Assembly (NCBI RefSeq): GCF_004362525.1
Contig: NZ_SNXS01000014.1
Location: 1 to 64,000, forward strand
DNA length: 64,000 bases
DNA from: Roseateles toxinivorans
Lineage (GTDB): Bacteria; Pseudomonadota; Gammaproteobacteria; Burkholderiales; Burkholderiaceae_C
Direction of reading: 5' to 3'
Below are positions 36,737-45,870 of the stretch, in pieces. Under the pieces are notes generated by a model that did not search any database, had not been told where the DNA came from, and saw only the letters and a list, made by a program, of their open reading frames with translations. The position numbers and the translations under genes are program-made. Numbering within the stretch: the stretch's first letter is position 1; every line of letters begins with the position of its first letter.

Positions 36737-38059
36737 ATGAAGAAGACGATTGACGAACGATTTCTCACCGACTGGAGCGGGTTGCGGCGTGGGGTGCCGG
36801 ACGAACTGCACCGCCCCACCAACACCGACGAAGTGGCCGATATCGTGCGAAGGAGCCGCTCTAACCAACGCCGGATCACGGTGCAGGGTGGATTGACCGG
36901 CCTGGCGGGTGGCGCGGTTCCGGCCGATGGTGATGTGGTCATAAACCTCGAGCGCATGAATCAGATCGAGGACGTCGACCATGTCGAAGGCGTCATGCGG
37001 GTGCAGGCCGGCGCGAAACTGGAGGAAGTGCAGAATGCTGCCGCCGCGTCAGGTTGGTATTTCCCAGTAGATCTAGGTGCGCGCGGCAGCTGCCAAATTG
37101 GAGGAAATGCCGCAACCAACGCCGGCGGTGAACGGGTGCTGCGCTACGGCACGATGCGCGACTCGGTCCTCGGAGTCGAGGTGGTTTTGGCCGATGGCAG
37201 CGTGCTGGACTCGCTGACCTGCCTCGTAAAGAACAGTGCCGGAGTAGATCTGCGCTTCTTGTTCATTGGCTCGGAAGGCACACTTGGCATTATCACCCGC
37301 TTGGTGTTGAAGCTTCAGCCGCCTCCTGGCCCAGCCGCAGTCGCGATTGCGGGACTGCCCGACATGGAGTCTTTGGCGAAACTGTTGCGCCACTTGAAGC
37401 AAACAATGGGCAGCATGCTGCACGCCTACGAGTTCATGTCGCGTCGTTTCGTGGAGCTCTCTGCTTCGATCAGTGGTGTGCGCAACCCGGTCGATCCTGC
37501 GGTGTCCTGGGCGGTACTGATCGAGGCGAGGGGTGTGCGTGGTCAAGTCGTCGAGGAATCGCTGCAGGCCTCACTTCAACTCGCGCTTGAGACATCGCTC
37601 ATCAGAGATTGCACAATTGCAACGAGCCTGGCCGACGTGGAAGCCTTCTGGCGCCTGCGCCAGAGCATCCCAGAACTCTTAGCGTACATGAAGCCAACGG
37701 TCAACTTCGACTGTGGGGTTCCATTGAAGCACATTGCGGGCTTCGTGGAACGCGTCGACGATCGCATGCGGGAGCACTTTCCTAGGGCAGAGCACCTGTT
37801 TTTCGGTCACCTGGGCGACAACAACATCCACCTGGCGACCGGGCCGCACCGCGAAGAGGACATGCATCGTGTCGACGAAATTGTCTATCAAGAATTGCGA
37901 GGTCTCCAGGGCACGATCAGTGCCGAACACGGCATCGGTTTCATCAAGAAGCCGTTCTTGGCTCAAACGCGCAACACAGGCCAGATCGAACTCCTTCGTA
38001 AGCTCAAGCAGGCGCTCGATCCGCAACACCTACTCAATCCAGGGCGTGTGATCGACTGA
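36737..38059 (+). CDS. FAD-binding 2-hydroxyacid dehydrogenase (GlcD/D2HGDH-like)
   Basis: 440 residues of the PCMH/VAO flavoprotein family. FAD-binding elements are QGGLTGLAGGAVP and GGNAATNAGGERVLRYGTMRDSVLGVEVVLADG. The C-terminal domain carries the metal/substrate residues FGHLGDNNIHL and SAEHGIGF and ends NPGRVID. It should oxidise a D-2-hydroxyacid, such as D-2-hydroxyglutarate or D-lactate, to the 2-oxoacid. ATG 36737 (MKKTIDERF) matches the family N-terminus, although the ribosome site is weak. It lies 225 bases after the unassigned enzyme and is probably co-regulated. Confidence 0.88.
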   Translation: MKKTIDERFLTDWSGLRRGVPDELHRPTNTDEVADIVRRSRSNQRRITVQGGLTGLAGGAVPADGDVVINLERMNQIEDVDHVEGVMRVQAGAKLEEVQNAAAASGWYFPVDLGARGSCQIGGNAATNAGGERVLRYGTMRDSVLGVEVVLADGSVLDSLTCLVKNSAGVDLRFLFIGSEGTLGIITRLVLKLQPPPGPAAVAIAGLPDMESLAKLLRHLKQTMGSMLHAYEFMSRRFVELSASISGVRNPVDPAVSWAVLIEARGVRGQVVEESLQASLQLALETSLIRDCTIATSLADVEAFWRLRQSIPELLAYMKPTVNFDCGVPLKHIAGFVERVDDRMREHFPRAEHLFFGHLGDNNIHLATGPHREEDMHRVDEIVYQELRGLQGTISAEHGIGFIKKPFLAQTRNTGQIELLRKLKQALDPQHLLNPGRVID

Positions 38060-38818
38060 GCACCTGAGGCGCTTGCGTTGGCCTCGATACGGCGTTCTTG
38101 ATACATCAAGTCAGAAAGCCGCTGCCATTGCATCGGCAATATGCGTTCTTATCGCGCGAGCCCCGTGATGGGGGTATCGTTTGGCGGCACGCCCCCTGCC
38201 CAATTGACCGAGACCGCAGAGACCAATTCCCTCGCGGGTGTTAGCAACCAATGGAGCACCTCGCAGCCGAGGCAACGCGACTTCGCCAGCAGGTCTCGAT
38301 TGGCAAGTGGGCATTTTGGACGATCGTGACCAACGATCTCTGTATCGTGACCGCTCATTTCGGCGATCGTGGCCGCTGAGTCGGCACGGTCTTGACGACC
38401 GCGCCGGTCGAGCCAGCAATGCTGCGTAGAGAACGCAACCCGGGCCTCTTGCCCTCGACGGTTTTTGCCATCGAGGAGTGGAATGCCGAAGCAACGAACG
38501 TCTCTACGCATGATCAATGGTGTCAACGGGCTGTACAAGGCCGAGGTCATTTGCCGGCGCGGGCCATGAAAACCCAAGCTAGCGGCGAAACTAATAACGC
38601 TGGAATGCGGGGCCACCGAGCCCACAGCCGCCGCCGAAGGCGAGATCGGGATCTTCAAGAACTCGAAAGGAAAGGTCTGCGTCCTCCACGGGCTACGCTC
38701 CCCCGTCACGGTACTGCTGCGCCGAACGCACGTGCTACCCCCAGCGAACTGACAGTGATGGCCTCGCCCACAAGATTCCGGGCGAGGTGGGAGCGGCCTA
38801 CCGCCGCATCGAATTGAA
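38060..38818. other. gene-poor region containing transposase debris
   Basis: No intact gene is supported in these 759 bases. The frames on both strands are compositionally poor and lack ribosome sites. A short IS3-family OrfB remnant lies at 38525-38611. The region marks a break between the flavoprotein module and the Liv-transporter operon. Confidence 0.55.
38525..38611 (+). pseudogene. IS3-family transposase OrfB remnant
   Basis: The frame reads NGLYKAEVICRRGP, stop, KPKLAAKLITLEC. Intact IS3-family OrfB proteins have NGLYKAE-x-I-x-RRGPWKTKEAVELATLEWV at this place, so the stop at 38567-38569 replaces the Trp of GPW (TGG to TGA). Only this short C-terminal segment is preserved, and neither element end could be identified. 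Confidence 0.55.
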
Positions 38819-39337
38819 TCAAGCCTGGGCAGTCCCGGAGTCGACCGCGCGCTCGAGCCGCATAAGGTCCGGAATCAGCAACGGCGCCAGTTGTTGGGCA
38901 AGCGGAATATGTTCTGGCCGATACCAGCCCGCTTCGTGTTGCAGGTTCAGCACTGCAAGGCACTTGCCGTCGAAGACGACCGGCGCACTGAGGGCCGATG
39001 CCAGACCGAGGGAGCGGATCAGTGCGTGATCCGGGAACGCCCATGCAATGTCCTCGTCATTGCGGCCAATCCAGGTCTCACCGGCGCGGATCACCTCGTC
39101 TCCCCAGGGCGTCACCCCCATCCGCTTGAGGCGGTTGACCGGATAGGCGTCCAGGTTGTCCGAGTAGACCCGCACCGTGTCAGCTCGATTGGCGCAGATC
39201 AACAGGACGGTGAATAACCGATGTCCGATCCGCTGCCCCAGCACTTCGGCCGCCTCGCGCAGCATCTCTGCCGGTTCGTGCGGCCGGGTCAGGGTGGCGA
39301 CCAGTCGACCCAGTCCGGCATCTTCAGTGCGATTCAT
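38819..39337 (-). CDS. GAF-domain protein
   Basis: 172 residues forming a single GAF-type sensor domain: LREAAEVLGQRIGHRLFTVLLI, IGRNDEDIAWAFPDHALIRSLGLASALSAPVVFDGKCLAVLNLQHEAGWYRPEHI. There is no output domain. Its start overlaps the livM stop by 14 bases, and it is the last gene of the amidohydrolase-Liv operon. GAF-only proteins in amino-acid ABC operons are recurrent, but their role is not defined. Confidence 0.82.
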   Translation of the reverse strand: MNRTEDAGLGRLVATLTRPHEPAEMLREAAEVLGQRIGHRLFTVLLICANRADTVRVYSDNLDAYPVNRLKRMGVTPWGDEVIRAGETWIGRNDEDIAWAFPDHALIRSLGLASALSAPVVFDGKCLAVLNLQHEAGWYRPEHIPLAQQLAPLLIPDLMRLERAVDSGTAQA

Positions 39338-40250
39338 TGTTCGGTCGTGTCCGGTTGAGGCTGGCGTGGCGGACCCGCTCCGGCAGCAGGCCTTGCGGGC
39401 GCAGGTGCATCAGCGCGATCAGGGCCGCCGCGATCACGATCTCTCGCAGCGAGGCGATCTGCAGTCCGCTCAGGCCGGAGATGTGGTCGGCGCCGAAGCG
39501 GGTGCCTTCCAGCAGGAAGTTGACGAACAGTGCGCCGACGATCGCACCGGCCGGCCGGGTGTAGCCGCCCGCCGTCACTGCCAGGAAGATGTAGATCGTG
39601 ATCAGCGGCGTGAACAGGTCAGGCCCGATGAAGGCGGTGAAGTGGGCATACAGGGCCCCGGCCAGCCCGGCCAGTGCACTTCCCACCATGAAGGCCTTCA
39701 CCTTGAACCCGAGCACGGCCTTGCCGGCCACGGCGGCCACCTGGTCGTCATCGCGCACCGCACGCAGCATCCGGCCAAAGGGCGCATCGATGAGTCGCCG
39801 CACCAGCAGGTAGGCCACGCCCACCACAGCCCAGGTCATCGCGAAATAGAACAGGTTGAACTGATCGCCCAACGCCGCACGTAGCGGTGCCGGAATCGCT
39901 GAGATGCCGTCGATGCTGTTGGTGAGCCAGGCTTCGTTCACCGCCACCAGCCGGATGACCTCGGCGAACGACAGCGTCATGATGGCCAAGTAGTCGCCGC
40001 GCATCGAGCGGGTGACCCAGGTCAACGCCAGGCCCACCAGTGCCGTGAGCGCGATCGCCGCCAGCCAGCCTAGGGCGATCGGAATCGGCAGATTCTTGGT
40101 CAGCAGCGCAGAAGCGTAGGCGCCTAGCGCGAAGAAGCCTGCAAGGCCCAGATTGACCAATCCGGTCTGCCCCCAGATCAGGACCAGGCCCAGCCCCAGC
40201 AGGGCGTAGACGCCCGCGATGGTGGCGACGAAGAGGAGGTAGCTCGTCAC
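39324..40250 (-). CDS. livM: branched-chain amino acid-type ABC transporter permease LivM
   Basis: 308 residues, strongly hydrophobic with about nine membrane segments. The LivM hallmark loop is GLVNLGLAGFFALGAYASALL near the N-terminus and TRSMRGDYLAIMTLSFAEVIRLVAVNE in the middle. It starts with GTG (40248-40250), three bases after the livH stop, so expression depends on coupling. It forms the inner-membrane channel with LivH. Substrates of such systems range from branched-chain amino acids to amides, urea and dipeptides. Confidence 0.92.
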   Translation of the reverse strand: MTSYLLFVATIAGVYALLGLGLVLIWGQTGLVNLGLAGFFALGAYASALLTKNLPIPIALGWLAAIALTALVGLALTWVTRSMRGDYLAIMTLSFAEVIRLVAVNEAWLTNSIDGISAIPAPLRAALGDQFNLFYFAMTWAVVGVAYLLVRRLIDAPFGRMLRAVRDDDQVAAVAGKAVLGFKVKAFMVGSALAGLAGALYAHFTAFIGPDLFTPLITIYIFLAVTAGGYTRPAGAIVGALFVNFLLEGTRFGADHISGLSGLQIASLREIVIAAALIALMHLRPQGLLPERVRHASLNRTRPNNESH

Positions 40251-40253
40251 GTT

Positions 40254-41126
40254 TCAGCCCTTTCGTCCGAACAGGCCCTGCGGCCGCAGCGTCAGCGTGA
40301 AAGCGATCGCGATGAAGCCGACGGCGCTGCTGTAGGTTGGCGAGATCACCAGCAGCGAGAGCTCCTGGGCCACGCCGATCAGTAGCGCTCCGGCCACCGC
40401 GCCCGGGATGCTGGTCAGCCCGCCCACCACGCTGGCAGCGAATACCATGAGCAGGATGCGCGAGCCCACCAGCGGATCGACGCTGGTTTCCAGCGCCAGC
40501 AACATGCCGCCGGCTCCGGCCAGCCCCATGCCGACGAAGGTTACCGCCAGCGCGACCTTCTCGGCAGAGATGCCCTTCAGGCGCGCCAGGTCCGGGTTGT
40601 CGGCCACCGCCCGCATGGCCTTGCCAGCCCGGGTGAAGCCGAAGAAGCCGAACAGCAGCAACAGCATGGCGACCGCGTAGCCGAGGTTGATCGCCTGTTG
40701 CTGGCTGACCTGGAAGTCGGCGATCGTCACGTCCCGCATCAGCGGCAGGTCGAAACTGTGATGGTCGTTGCCGAAAAAGAATCGCACCGCGCTCTCCAGC
40801 GCCATGTTGAGCGCAATCGAGGCGATCGCCACCATCATCGCCGCGTCGATGCGGCGCATCCGGCGCAGGCCGCGCAGCGCCACTGCATCGCTCACGATGC
40901 CTGCAGCGCCAGCGGCCAGCACCGCCACCAGGAGGCACGCCGGCACCGGCCAGCCCAGCGTCACGTTGACCAGGTAGCCGGCGACGGCGCCCAGTGTTGC
41001 ATGGGCGGCGAAGGCGAAGTTGGCAAAACCCAGGACCGAGAACATCAGAGTTAGGCCGAGCGCCGGCAGCGCCAGCACGGAGCCGGAGATGATGCCGTTC
41101 AGGAAATGCTGGAGGAAGTTGTGCAT
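40254..41126 (-). CDS. livH: branched-chain amino acid-type ABC transporter permease LivH
   Basis: 290 residues with about eight membrane segments. MHNFLQHFLNGIISGSVLALPALGLTLMFSVLGFANFAFAAHATLGA is the classic LivH start, and MRAVADNPDLARLKGISAEKVALAVTFVGMGLAGAGG is the conserved EAA-like cytoplasmic loop. It pairs with LivM and lies 25 bases after the binding-protein gene. Confidence 0.93.
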   Translation of the reverse strand: MHNFLQHFLNGIISGSVLALPALGLTLMFSVLGFANFAFAAHATLGAVAGYLVNVTLGWPVPACLLVAVLAAGAAGIVSDAVALRGLRRMRRIDAAMMVAIASIALNMALESAVRFFFGNDHHSFDLPLMRDVTIADFQVSQQQAINLGYAVAMLLLLFGFFGFTRAGKAMRAVADNPDLARLKGISAEKVALAVTFVGMGLAGAGGMLLALETSVDPLVGSRILLMVFAASVVGGLTSIPGAVAGALLIGVAQELSLLVISPTYSSAVGFIAIAFTLTLRPQGLFGRKG

Positions 41127-41151
41127 GGACGCAATTGCCGGCGACCTCCGC

Positions 41152-42363
41152 TCAGGCGATCTTGATCAGGTTGATCTTGCCGCCCCTGATCTGCTCGTAG
41201 CGGAAGAAGGTGTTGACCACGTCGCCCTTCTCGGTGAACTCGCACGATCCGCTGGCGCCGTTGTAGTCGATGGGCTGGCCGGCGTTGATGGCCTTGATGC
41301 CGTCCACCGCGTTGTCGACGGCCTTGCCGCCCTTGGCATAGGTGGCCGCCCGTATGGCATCCTTGATGCCGGTGCCGGTGGCCTGCTTGGCCTTGGCGAT
41401 GGACATCAGCACCAGGTTGGCGTGGTCGTAGATCTGGCAGCTATACGGATCGAGCGAATCGGTCTTGAGCAGGCGCAGTAGGCGCTTGTACGACTCTGCG
41501 CCGACGGCCGCTGACGAGCCGATCGTGTAGACGTTATCCAGCGTTTCCGGTGGCACTGCGTCGATCAGCTTCTGGTTGACGCCGAACGCCATGCCGATGA
41601 TCTTGCCCCTGTAGCCGGCGCGGTAGATGTCCTTGACCACCATCGCCGTGTCCGGCACGTAGCCGCCCAGCACGATGAAGTCGGGGCTGGCGCGCAGCAC
41701 CTCGGCGATCTCCGTGCGGTAACTGCTCTTCTTGTCTTCATAGAGCATCGTCTGCGACATGTGGCCGTGCTTCTTCATCTGCTTCTCGATCGTCTCGCCG
41801 TACGACTGCGACAGCGGCGTCTGCGGGCCGACGAAATAGGCCTTCTTGCCGCCCTGGTCGGCGATGAAGTTCGCGAACACCGTGCCGAGCAGTTCGGAGG
41901 TCGGCTGAGTGCGCACGATGTAACCCTGGTGCGGCATGTTGGTGATGTTCTCACCGCCGGACACAGTGGCCAGAAACACCTTGTTCTCCCAGCACAGGGG
42001 CGCGACGGCGGTGGTCACCGAAGAGGCCCAGGTGCCGATGATGGCGCAGACCTTTTCCGCGTCGATCAGCTTGCGGGCCGCGCGGACGGCGGACTCGGGG
42101 TTGGTCTGGTCATCCTCGACCAGCAGCTGCACCTTGCGCCCGAGCACGCCGCCGGCGGCGTTCACTTCATTGACCACCAGTTCGGCCGCGCGCTGCATGG
42201 TCGGGCCGTAGGCGCCGCCGCCGCCGGTCAGCGGGATCAGCGCCGCGATCTTGATCGGCTCGTTCGACTGGGCGCGGGCCCAGCCGGGCAAGGCTAGGCT
42301 GGCTGCAGCGGTCGAAGCTACGGTGAGGACGCGGCGGCGCGTGGGCAGATTTGCATGGGGCAC
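41152..42363 (-). CDS. Liv-type periplasmic substrate-binding protein
   Basis: 403 residues. The N-terminus RRRVLTVASTAAASLALPGWARAQ is a signal peptide with a Tat-like twin Arg. The mature part begins EPIKIAALIPLTGGGGAYGP and has the type-I periplasmic fold (EVNAAGGVLGRKVQLLVEDDQTNPESAVRAARKLIDAEKVCAIIGTWAS). It delivers the substrate to LivHM. The gene is between livF and livH. The ligand cannot be read from the sequence. The upstream amidohydrolase suggests an amide, lactam or Xaa-Pro-like compound (inference). Confidence 0.92.
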   Translation of the reverse strand: MPHANLPTRRRVLTVASTAAASLALPGWARAQSNEPIKIAALIPLTGGGGAYGPTMQRAAELVVNEVNAAGGVLGRKVQLLVEDDQTNPESAVRAARKLIDAEKVCAIIGTWASSVTTAVAPLCWENKVFLATVSGGENITNMPHQGYIVRTQPTSELLGTVFANFIADQGGKKAYFVGPQTPLSQSYGETIEKQMKKHGHMSQTMLYEDKKSSYRTEIAEVLRASPDFIVLGGYVPDTAMVVKDIYRAGYRGKIIGMAFGVNQKLIDAVPPETLDNVYTIGSSAAVGAESYKRLLRLLKTDSLDPYSCQIYDHANLVLMSIAKAKQATGTGIKDAIRAATYAKGGKAVDNAVDGIKAINAGQPIDYNGASGSCEFTEKGDVVNTFFRYEQIRGGKINLIKIA

Positions 42364-42393
42364 GGGAATCCTTCGAGGTGAGTGGGAGGAAGA

Positions 42394-43113
42394 TCAGGGT
42401 TGGGACGGCTCGGGCTGGCCGCCCAGGAACAGGCGCCGCGTTTCGGGGTCGCGGACCAGGTCGGCGGCAGCGGCGTCGCGCACTTTCTGGCCCATCACTA
42501 GGACGATTCCACGCTCGGCCACGGCCAGCGCCGCCAGTGCGTTCTGCTCGATCATCAGCACCGCGATGCCTTCGCGGGTCAGCTGCCCGACGGTGGCGAA
42601 CATGGCGTCGGCCGCGACCGGCGAAAGACCGGCGCTCGGTTCGTCCAGCAGCAACACGCGCGGCTGCATCATCAACGAAATGGCCAACGCCAGCGTCTGC
42701 CGCTGACCGCCCGACAGGGAGCGGGCTGGAACCCGCAGCCGGTCTGCCAGCAATGGAAACCGTGCCAGCTGCTCGTCGATGCGGCGGCTCGCCTGTCGAG
42801 GCTGCAGGTAGCAGCCGATCTCCAGGTTCTCGCGCACGGTCATCGACGGGAAAACGTTGAACTCCTGCGGCACGAAGCCGATGCCAGCGGCCGACAGGGC
42901 CTGGCCACCCTTCAGCGGCTGCCCATTCAGCTCGATCCGGCCGGTGTGGAAGTCCACCAGGCCGCAGATCATCTTCAGGAAGGTTGACTTGCCGGCGCCG
43001 TTGGGGCCGATGATCACGGCGAAGTCGCCGGCGTCGAGCGCGAGGTCGACCCCCTTGACGATGTCTTCTCCGCCGTAGCCGCCCTTCAGGCCCTGAATCT
43101 GCAGCAGGCTCAT
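42394..43113 (-). CDS. livF: Liv-type ABC transporter ATPase LivF
   Basis: 239 residues from MSLLQIQGLKGGYGG. Walker A is GPNGAGKSTFLK, the ABC signature is SLSGGQRQTLALA, Walker B is VLLLDEPSAGLSP, and the switch His is replaced by IEQNALAALAV as in LivF proteins. The ATG overlaps the livG stop (ATGA). Longer upstream starts fall inside livG and are not family-like. Confidence 0.93.
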   Translation of the reverse strand: MSLLQIQGLKGGYGGEDIVKGVDLALDAGDFAVIIGPNGAGKSTFLKMICGLVDFHTGRIELNGQPLKGGQALSAAGIGFVPQEFNVFPSMTVRENLEIGCYLQPRQASRRIDEQLARFPLLADRLRVPARSLSGGQRQTLALAISLMMQPRVLLLDEPSAGLSPVAADAMFATVGQLTREGIAVLMIEQNALAALAVAERGIVLVMGQKVRDAAAADLVRDPETRRLFLGGQPEPSQP

Positions 43114-43874
43114 GCGCGCACCACCCCGAGATAGGCTTCCTGGACCCGCGAATCGGCGGCGACTTGGTCGAAGTCGCCGCGTGCCATGAAGGCGCCGTCG
43201 GCCATGACGATCACCTCGTCGCACAAGCGCCGGATCAACGGCATGTCGTGCTCGATGAGCAGGATGGTCAGGCCTTCCTGCTGCAAGGCGAGAAGGTGGT
43301 CGCCGATCTCGTTGACCAGAGTGGGGTTCACGCCGGCCATCGGCTCGTCCAGTAGCAGCATCTGCGGGTCGGTCATCAGGGCCCGACCGATCTCCAGCAG
43401 CTTTTTCTGGCCACCCGAGATATTGCCGGGCAAGGCGTCGACGATGCGCTCGAGCTTGAGCCGCCGGGCCACGGCCCAGGCCTTTTCCTGCAGCTGTGCC
43501 TCGCGTTCGGCGGCGCCGCGATCGCCCACCAACGCGCCCAGCAGCGACTCGCCGGGCTGGTGCTGGCCATACAAGAGCAGGTGGTCGAACACTGTCATCC
43601 GCGCAAAACCGCGGGCCAGCTGGAAGGTGCGGATCAGGCCGCGCGCCGTGATGCGGTCCGGCGCCAGGCCGGTGATCGGCTGGCCGTCAAACACGATGGC
43701 GCCGCCCGTGGGCCGGTAGAGCCCGGAGATGCAGTTGAACAGCGTGGTCTTGCCGGCACCGTTGGGTCCGATCAGACCCGTCAGCGTGCCGCGGGCGACA
43801 TCGAACGACGCGCCCGTCAGCGCCTGCACTCCGCCGAAGTGCAGGGACACGTTCCGGATTGAAAGCAGCGTCAT
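43110..43874 (-). CDS. livG: Liv-type ABC transporter ATPase LivG
   Basis: 254 residues. Walker A is GPNGAGKTTLFN, the signature is NISGGQKKLLEIGRAL, Walker B is MLLLDEPMAGVNP, followed by LLIEHDM. The LivG-type insertion and C-terminal extension (GDFDQVAADSRVQEAYLG) are present. It follows the amidohydrolase gene by 72 bases and is coupled to livF. Confidence 0.93.
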   Translation of the reverse strand: MTLLSIRNVSLHFGGVQALTGASFDVARGTLTGLIGPNGAGKTTLFNCISGLYRPTGGAIVFDGQPITGLAPDRITARGLIRTFQLARGFARMTVFDHLLLYGQHQPGESLLGALVGDRGAAEREAQLQEKAWAVARRLKLERIVDALPGNISGGQKKLLEIGRALMTDPQMLLLDEPMAGVNPTLVNEIGDHLLALQQEGLTILLIEHDMPLIRRLCDEVIVMADGAFMARGDFDQVAADSRVQEAYLGVVRA

Positions 43875-43946
43875 GGGTTGGGGCGCTTCGGGAACCGCTG
43901 GTCAACGCAACGGGGACGGGGATTCAGCCGCATGCAGCGTGAAGTG

Positions 43947-45194
43947 TCAGTGAGCCAGTTCGTCGAACTGAACCTGGCCGCCCTTCATCACGAACGGAAT
44001 GCGCTCGCCCTGACCGGTCAGGCAGGCCAGGTCCTTGAACGGGTTGCCATCGACCACCAGCGCATCGGCGAAGGCGCCCGGGATCAGCCGGCCGAGCTTG
44101 CCAGTCATGTTCAGCACCTCTGCGCCGATGGTGGTTGCGCTGGCGATCACCTCGGCCGGCGACAGCACCTGGGCCCGGATCGTGAATTCGTCGCTCTGCA
44201 GCCGGTGCGACTCGCCCAGCAGGTCGGTCCCGAAACCCATCTTGACGCCGGCGCGCTGGAAGATCTCCAGCGAGCGCAGGCCGGCGTCCCGCACGCTGGC
44301 GATCTTCACCGCGCTTTCGGGCGGCAGGCCGTACTTCGCACCCTCGGCGGTCAGTGCCTCGTAGGTCACCAGTGTCGGCACGGCATAGGCCTGGTGTTCA
44401 GCCATGACCCGGGCGGTTTCGGCGTCCACGAGGTTGCCGTGTTCGATGGTGCGCACACCGAATCGGACTGCACGCTGCATCGATTCCGGCGTGTAGGCAT
44501 GGGCCATCACGTAGGTGCCGCGAGCCCTGGCCTCGGCCACGATGGCCCGGATCTCGTCCTCGGAGTAACCCAGTGCGCCGATCGGGTCGGTCGGCGAGGA
44601 GACGCCGCCGGAGGCCATGATCTTGATCTGGTCCGCCCCCATTTGCAGTTCCTGGCGGACGGCCCGCCGTACCTCGTCGACGCCGTCCGCGATCCGGCTC
44701 AGGGCGCCCACCCGGATGCAGCAAGCACAGGGCGTGTCCATGGCCTGGAAGTCGTAGCGGGCGCGGATATCACCGTGGCCGCCGGTCTGGCTGAGCGAGC
44801 GGCAGGCGATGAACAGGCGCGGACCGACAGCCAGCCCCTGCTCGATCGATTGCTTGAGCGCCAGGCCAGCGCCGCCGGCGTCGCGCACTGTGGTGAATCC
44901 GCGTCGCAACATGCCCTGCAGGACCGGCAGCGCCTTGAGCGTGACGAACACGTTGGGAAGAGTCACTTGCCCCGGCAGGTTGTACTGGATCGCAATGGTG
45001 TGGACGTGCAGGTCGATGAGGCCGGGCATCAGGGTCTTGCCCTTGAGGTCGATCGTGCGGGCGGCCGCCGACTTGAGTGGCCGGTCCGACACCTCCTTCA
45101 CCAGGCCGTCCTCGATCAGGACGCTGTGGCCCTCAAGCAAGTCCGGCTTGAGCGGGTCGAGCAGGGCGGCGTTGGTGAACAGGAAACTGGCCAT
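43947..45194 (-). CDS. metal-dependent amidohydrolase (imidazolonepropionase/Xaa-Pro-dipeptidase-like)
   Basis: 415 residues of the amidohydrolase superfamily. The metal site residues are HVH in MPGLIDLHVHT, the bridging Lys in QIKIMASGG, His in VMAHAYTP and IEHGN, and the Asp in FGTDLLGE. The C-terminal GKLGRLIPGAFADALVVDGNP is the usual strand pair. This subgroup includes prolidase-like carboxypeptidases that cleave aminoacyl-proline or aminoacyl-Arg/Lys, and some lactonases. It heads the Liv operon and is divergent from the PAS-LuxR gene across a palindromic operator. Confidence 0.87.
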   Translation of the reverse strand: MASFLFTNAALLDPLKPDLLEGHSVLIEDGLVKEVSDRPLKSAAARTIDLKGKTLMPGLIDLHVHTIAIQYNLPGQVTLPNVFVTLKALPVLQGMLRRGFTTVRDAGGAGLALKQSIEQGLAVGPRLFIACRSLSQTGGHGDIRARYDFQAMDTPCACCIRVGALSRIADGVDEVRRAVRQELQMGADQIKIMASGGVSSPTDPIGALGYSEDEIRAIVAEARARGTYVMAHAYTPESMQRAVRFGVRTIEHGNLVDAETARVMAEHQAYAVPTLVTYEALTAEGAKYGLPPESAVKIASVRDAGLRSLEIFQRAGVKMGFGTDLLGESHRLQSDEFTIRAQVLSPAEVIASATTIGAEVLNMTGKLGRLIPGAFADALVVDGNPFKDLACLTGQGERIPFVMKGGQVQFDELAH

Positions 45195-45213
45195 GGCGGA
45201 CTTTGCCTCTAAA

Positions 45214-45269
45214 CACTTAAGCGCTTAAGATATGCGGAGCGATGCGCCAGGTCAAGACACTTAAGCGTT
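45214..45269. promoter_or_regulatory. divergent operator region with TTAAGCG repeats
   Basis: CTTAAGCGCTTAAG (45216-45229) is a perfect 14-base palindrome. CACTTAAGCG occurs there (start 45214) and again at 45258-45267, a direct repeat 44 bases apart. Both lie in the 97-base gap between the divergent amidohydrolase and PAS-LuxR genes. The form is typical of an operator for a dimeric regulator acting on both promoters. Confidence 0.65.
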
Positions 45270-45291
45270 CGCAACCTAACTGGAGTAACCG

Positions 45292-45870
45292 ATGAAAGCT
45301 CGCGCGCCCGCTGGCGGCAGGAAGGCCGTCGACTACGAATGGGCGTTCTACAACGCCCCGGTTGGGCAGGCGATCGGCCGGCACCGGATGGTGGTCGACT
45401 GCAATGCCGTGTTCGAAGAAATGTTCATGGTCAGTCGCAAGGCAATGATCGGCCAGTCGTTCCAGTCGCTCTACCCGACCGAGGCCGATTTCGCCAAGAC
45501 CGGCGAACGCATCACACCGACGCTGACAAGCGCCGGCCGCTATTCAGACCAACGCGTCATGCGGCGGGCCAACGGCGATTTGTTCTGGGTTCAGGTGAGC
45601 GGCTACGTCCGCAACCGCGAAGACCCGTTCGAAGAGACGCTGTGGGCCTTCACCGATCTCAGCCGCGGCGGCAGAGTCGAATCGCCTCAGCACATTGCCA
45701 TGACGCCGCGCGAACGGGACATTGCGGCCCTGCTGATGGAGCGCCGCTCTGGCAAGGAGATCGGCAAGGCGCTGGGGATCAGCCCGCGCACCGTGGATGT
45801 CTACAAGACGCGGTTGCTGCGCAAGTATGGCGTGACCTCGAGCGAGGAACTCGTGAGCAAGCTGCTTTAG
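45292..45870 (+). CDS. PAS-LuxR transcriptional regulator
   Basis: 192 residues. The N-terminal 120 form a PAS domain (FYNAPVGQAIGRHRMVVDCNAVFEEMFMVSRKAMIGQSFQSLYP ... RANGDLFWVQVSGY). The C-terminal 60 are a LuxR/FixJ HTH (MTPRERDIAALLMERRSGKEIGKALGISPRTVDVYKTRLLRKYGV). There is no receiver domain. GGAG lies 7 bases before the ATG. It is divergent from the amidohydrolase-Liv operon and probably controls it. Its stop overlaps the convergent gene's stop (TTAG). Confidence 0.88.
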   Translation: MKARAPAGGRKAVDYEWAFYNAPVGQAIGRHRMVVDCNAVFEEMFMVSRKAMIGQSFQSLYPTEADFAKTGERITPTLTSAGRYSDQRVMRRANGDLFWVQVSGYVRNREDPFEETLWAFTDLSRGGRVESPQHIAMTPRERDIAALLMERRSGKEIGKALGISPRTVDVYKTRLLRKYGVTSSEELVSKLL

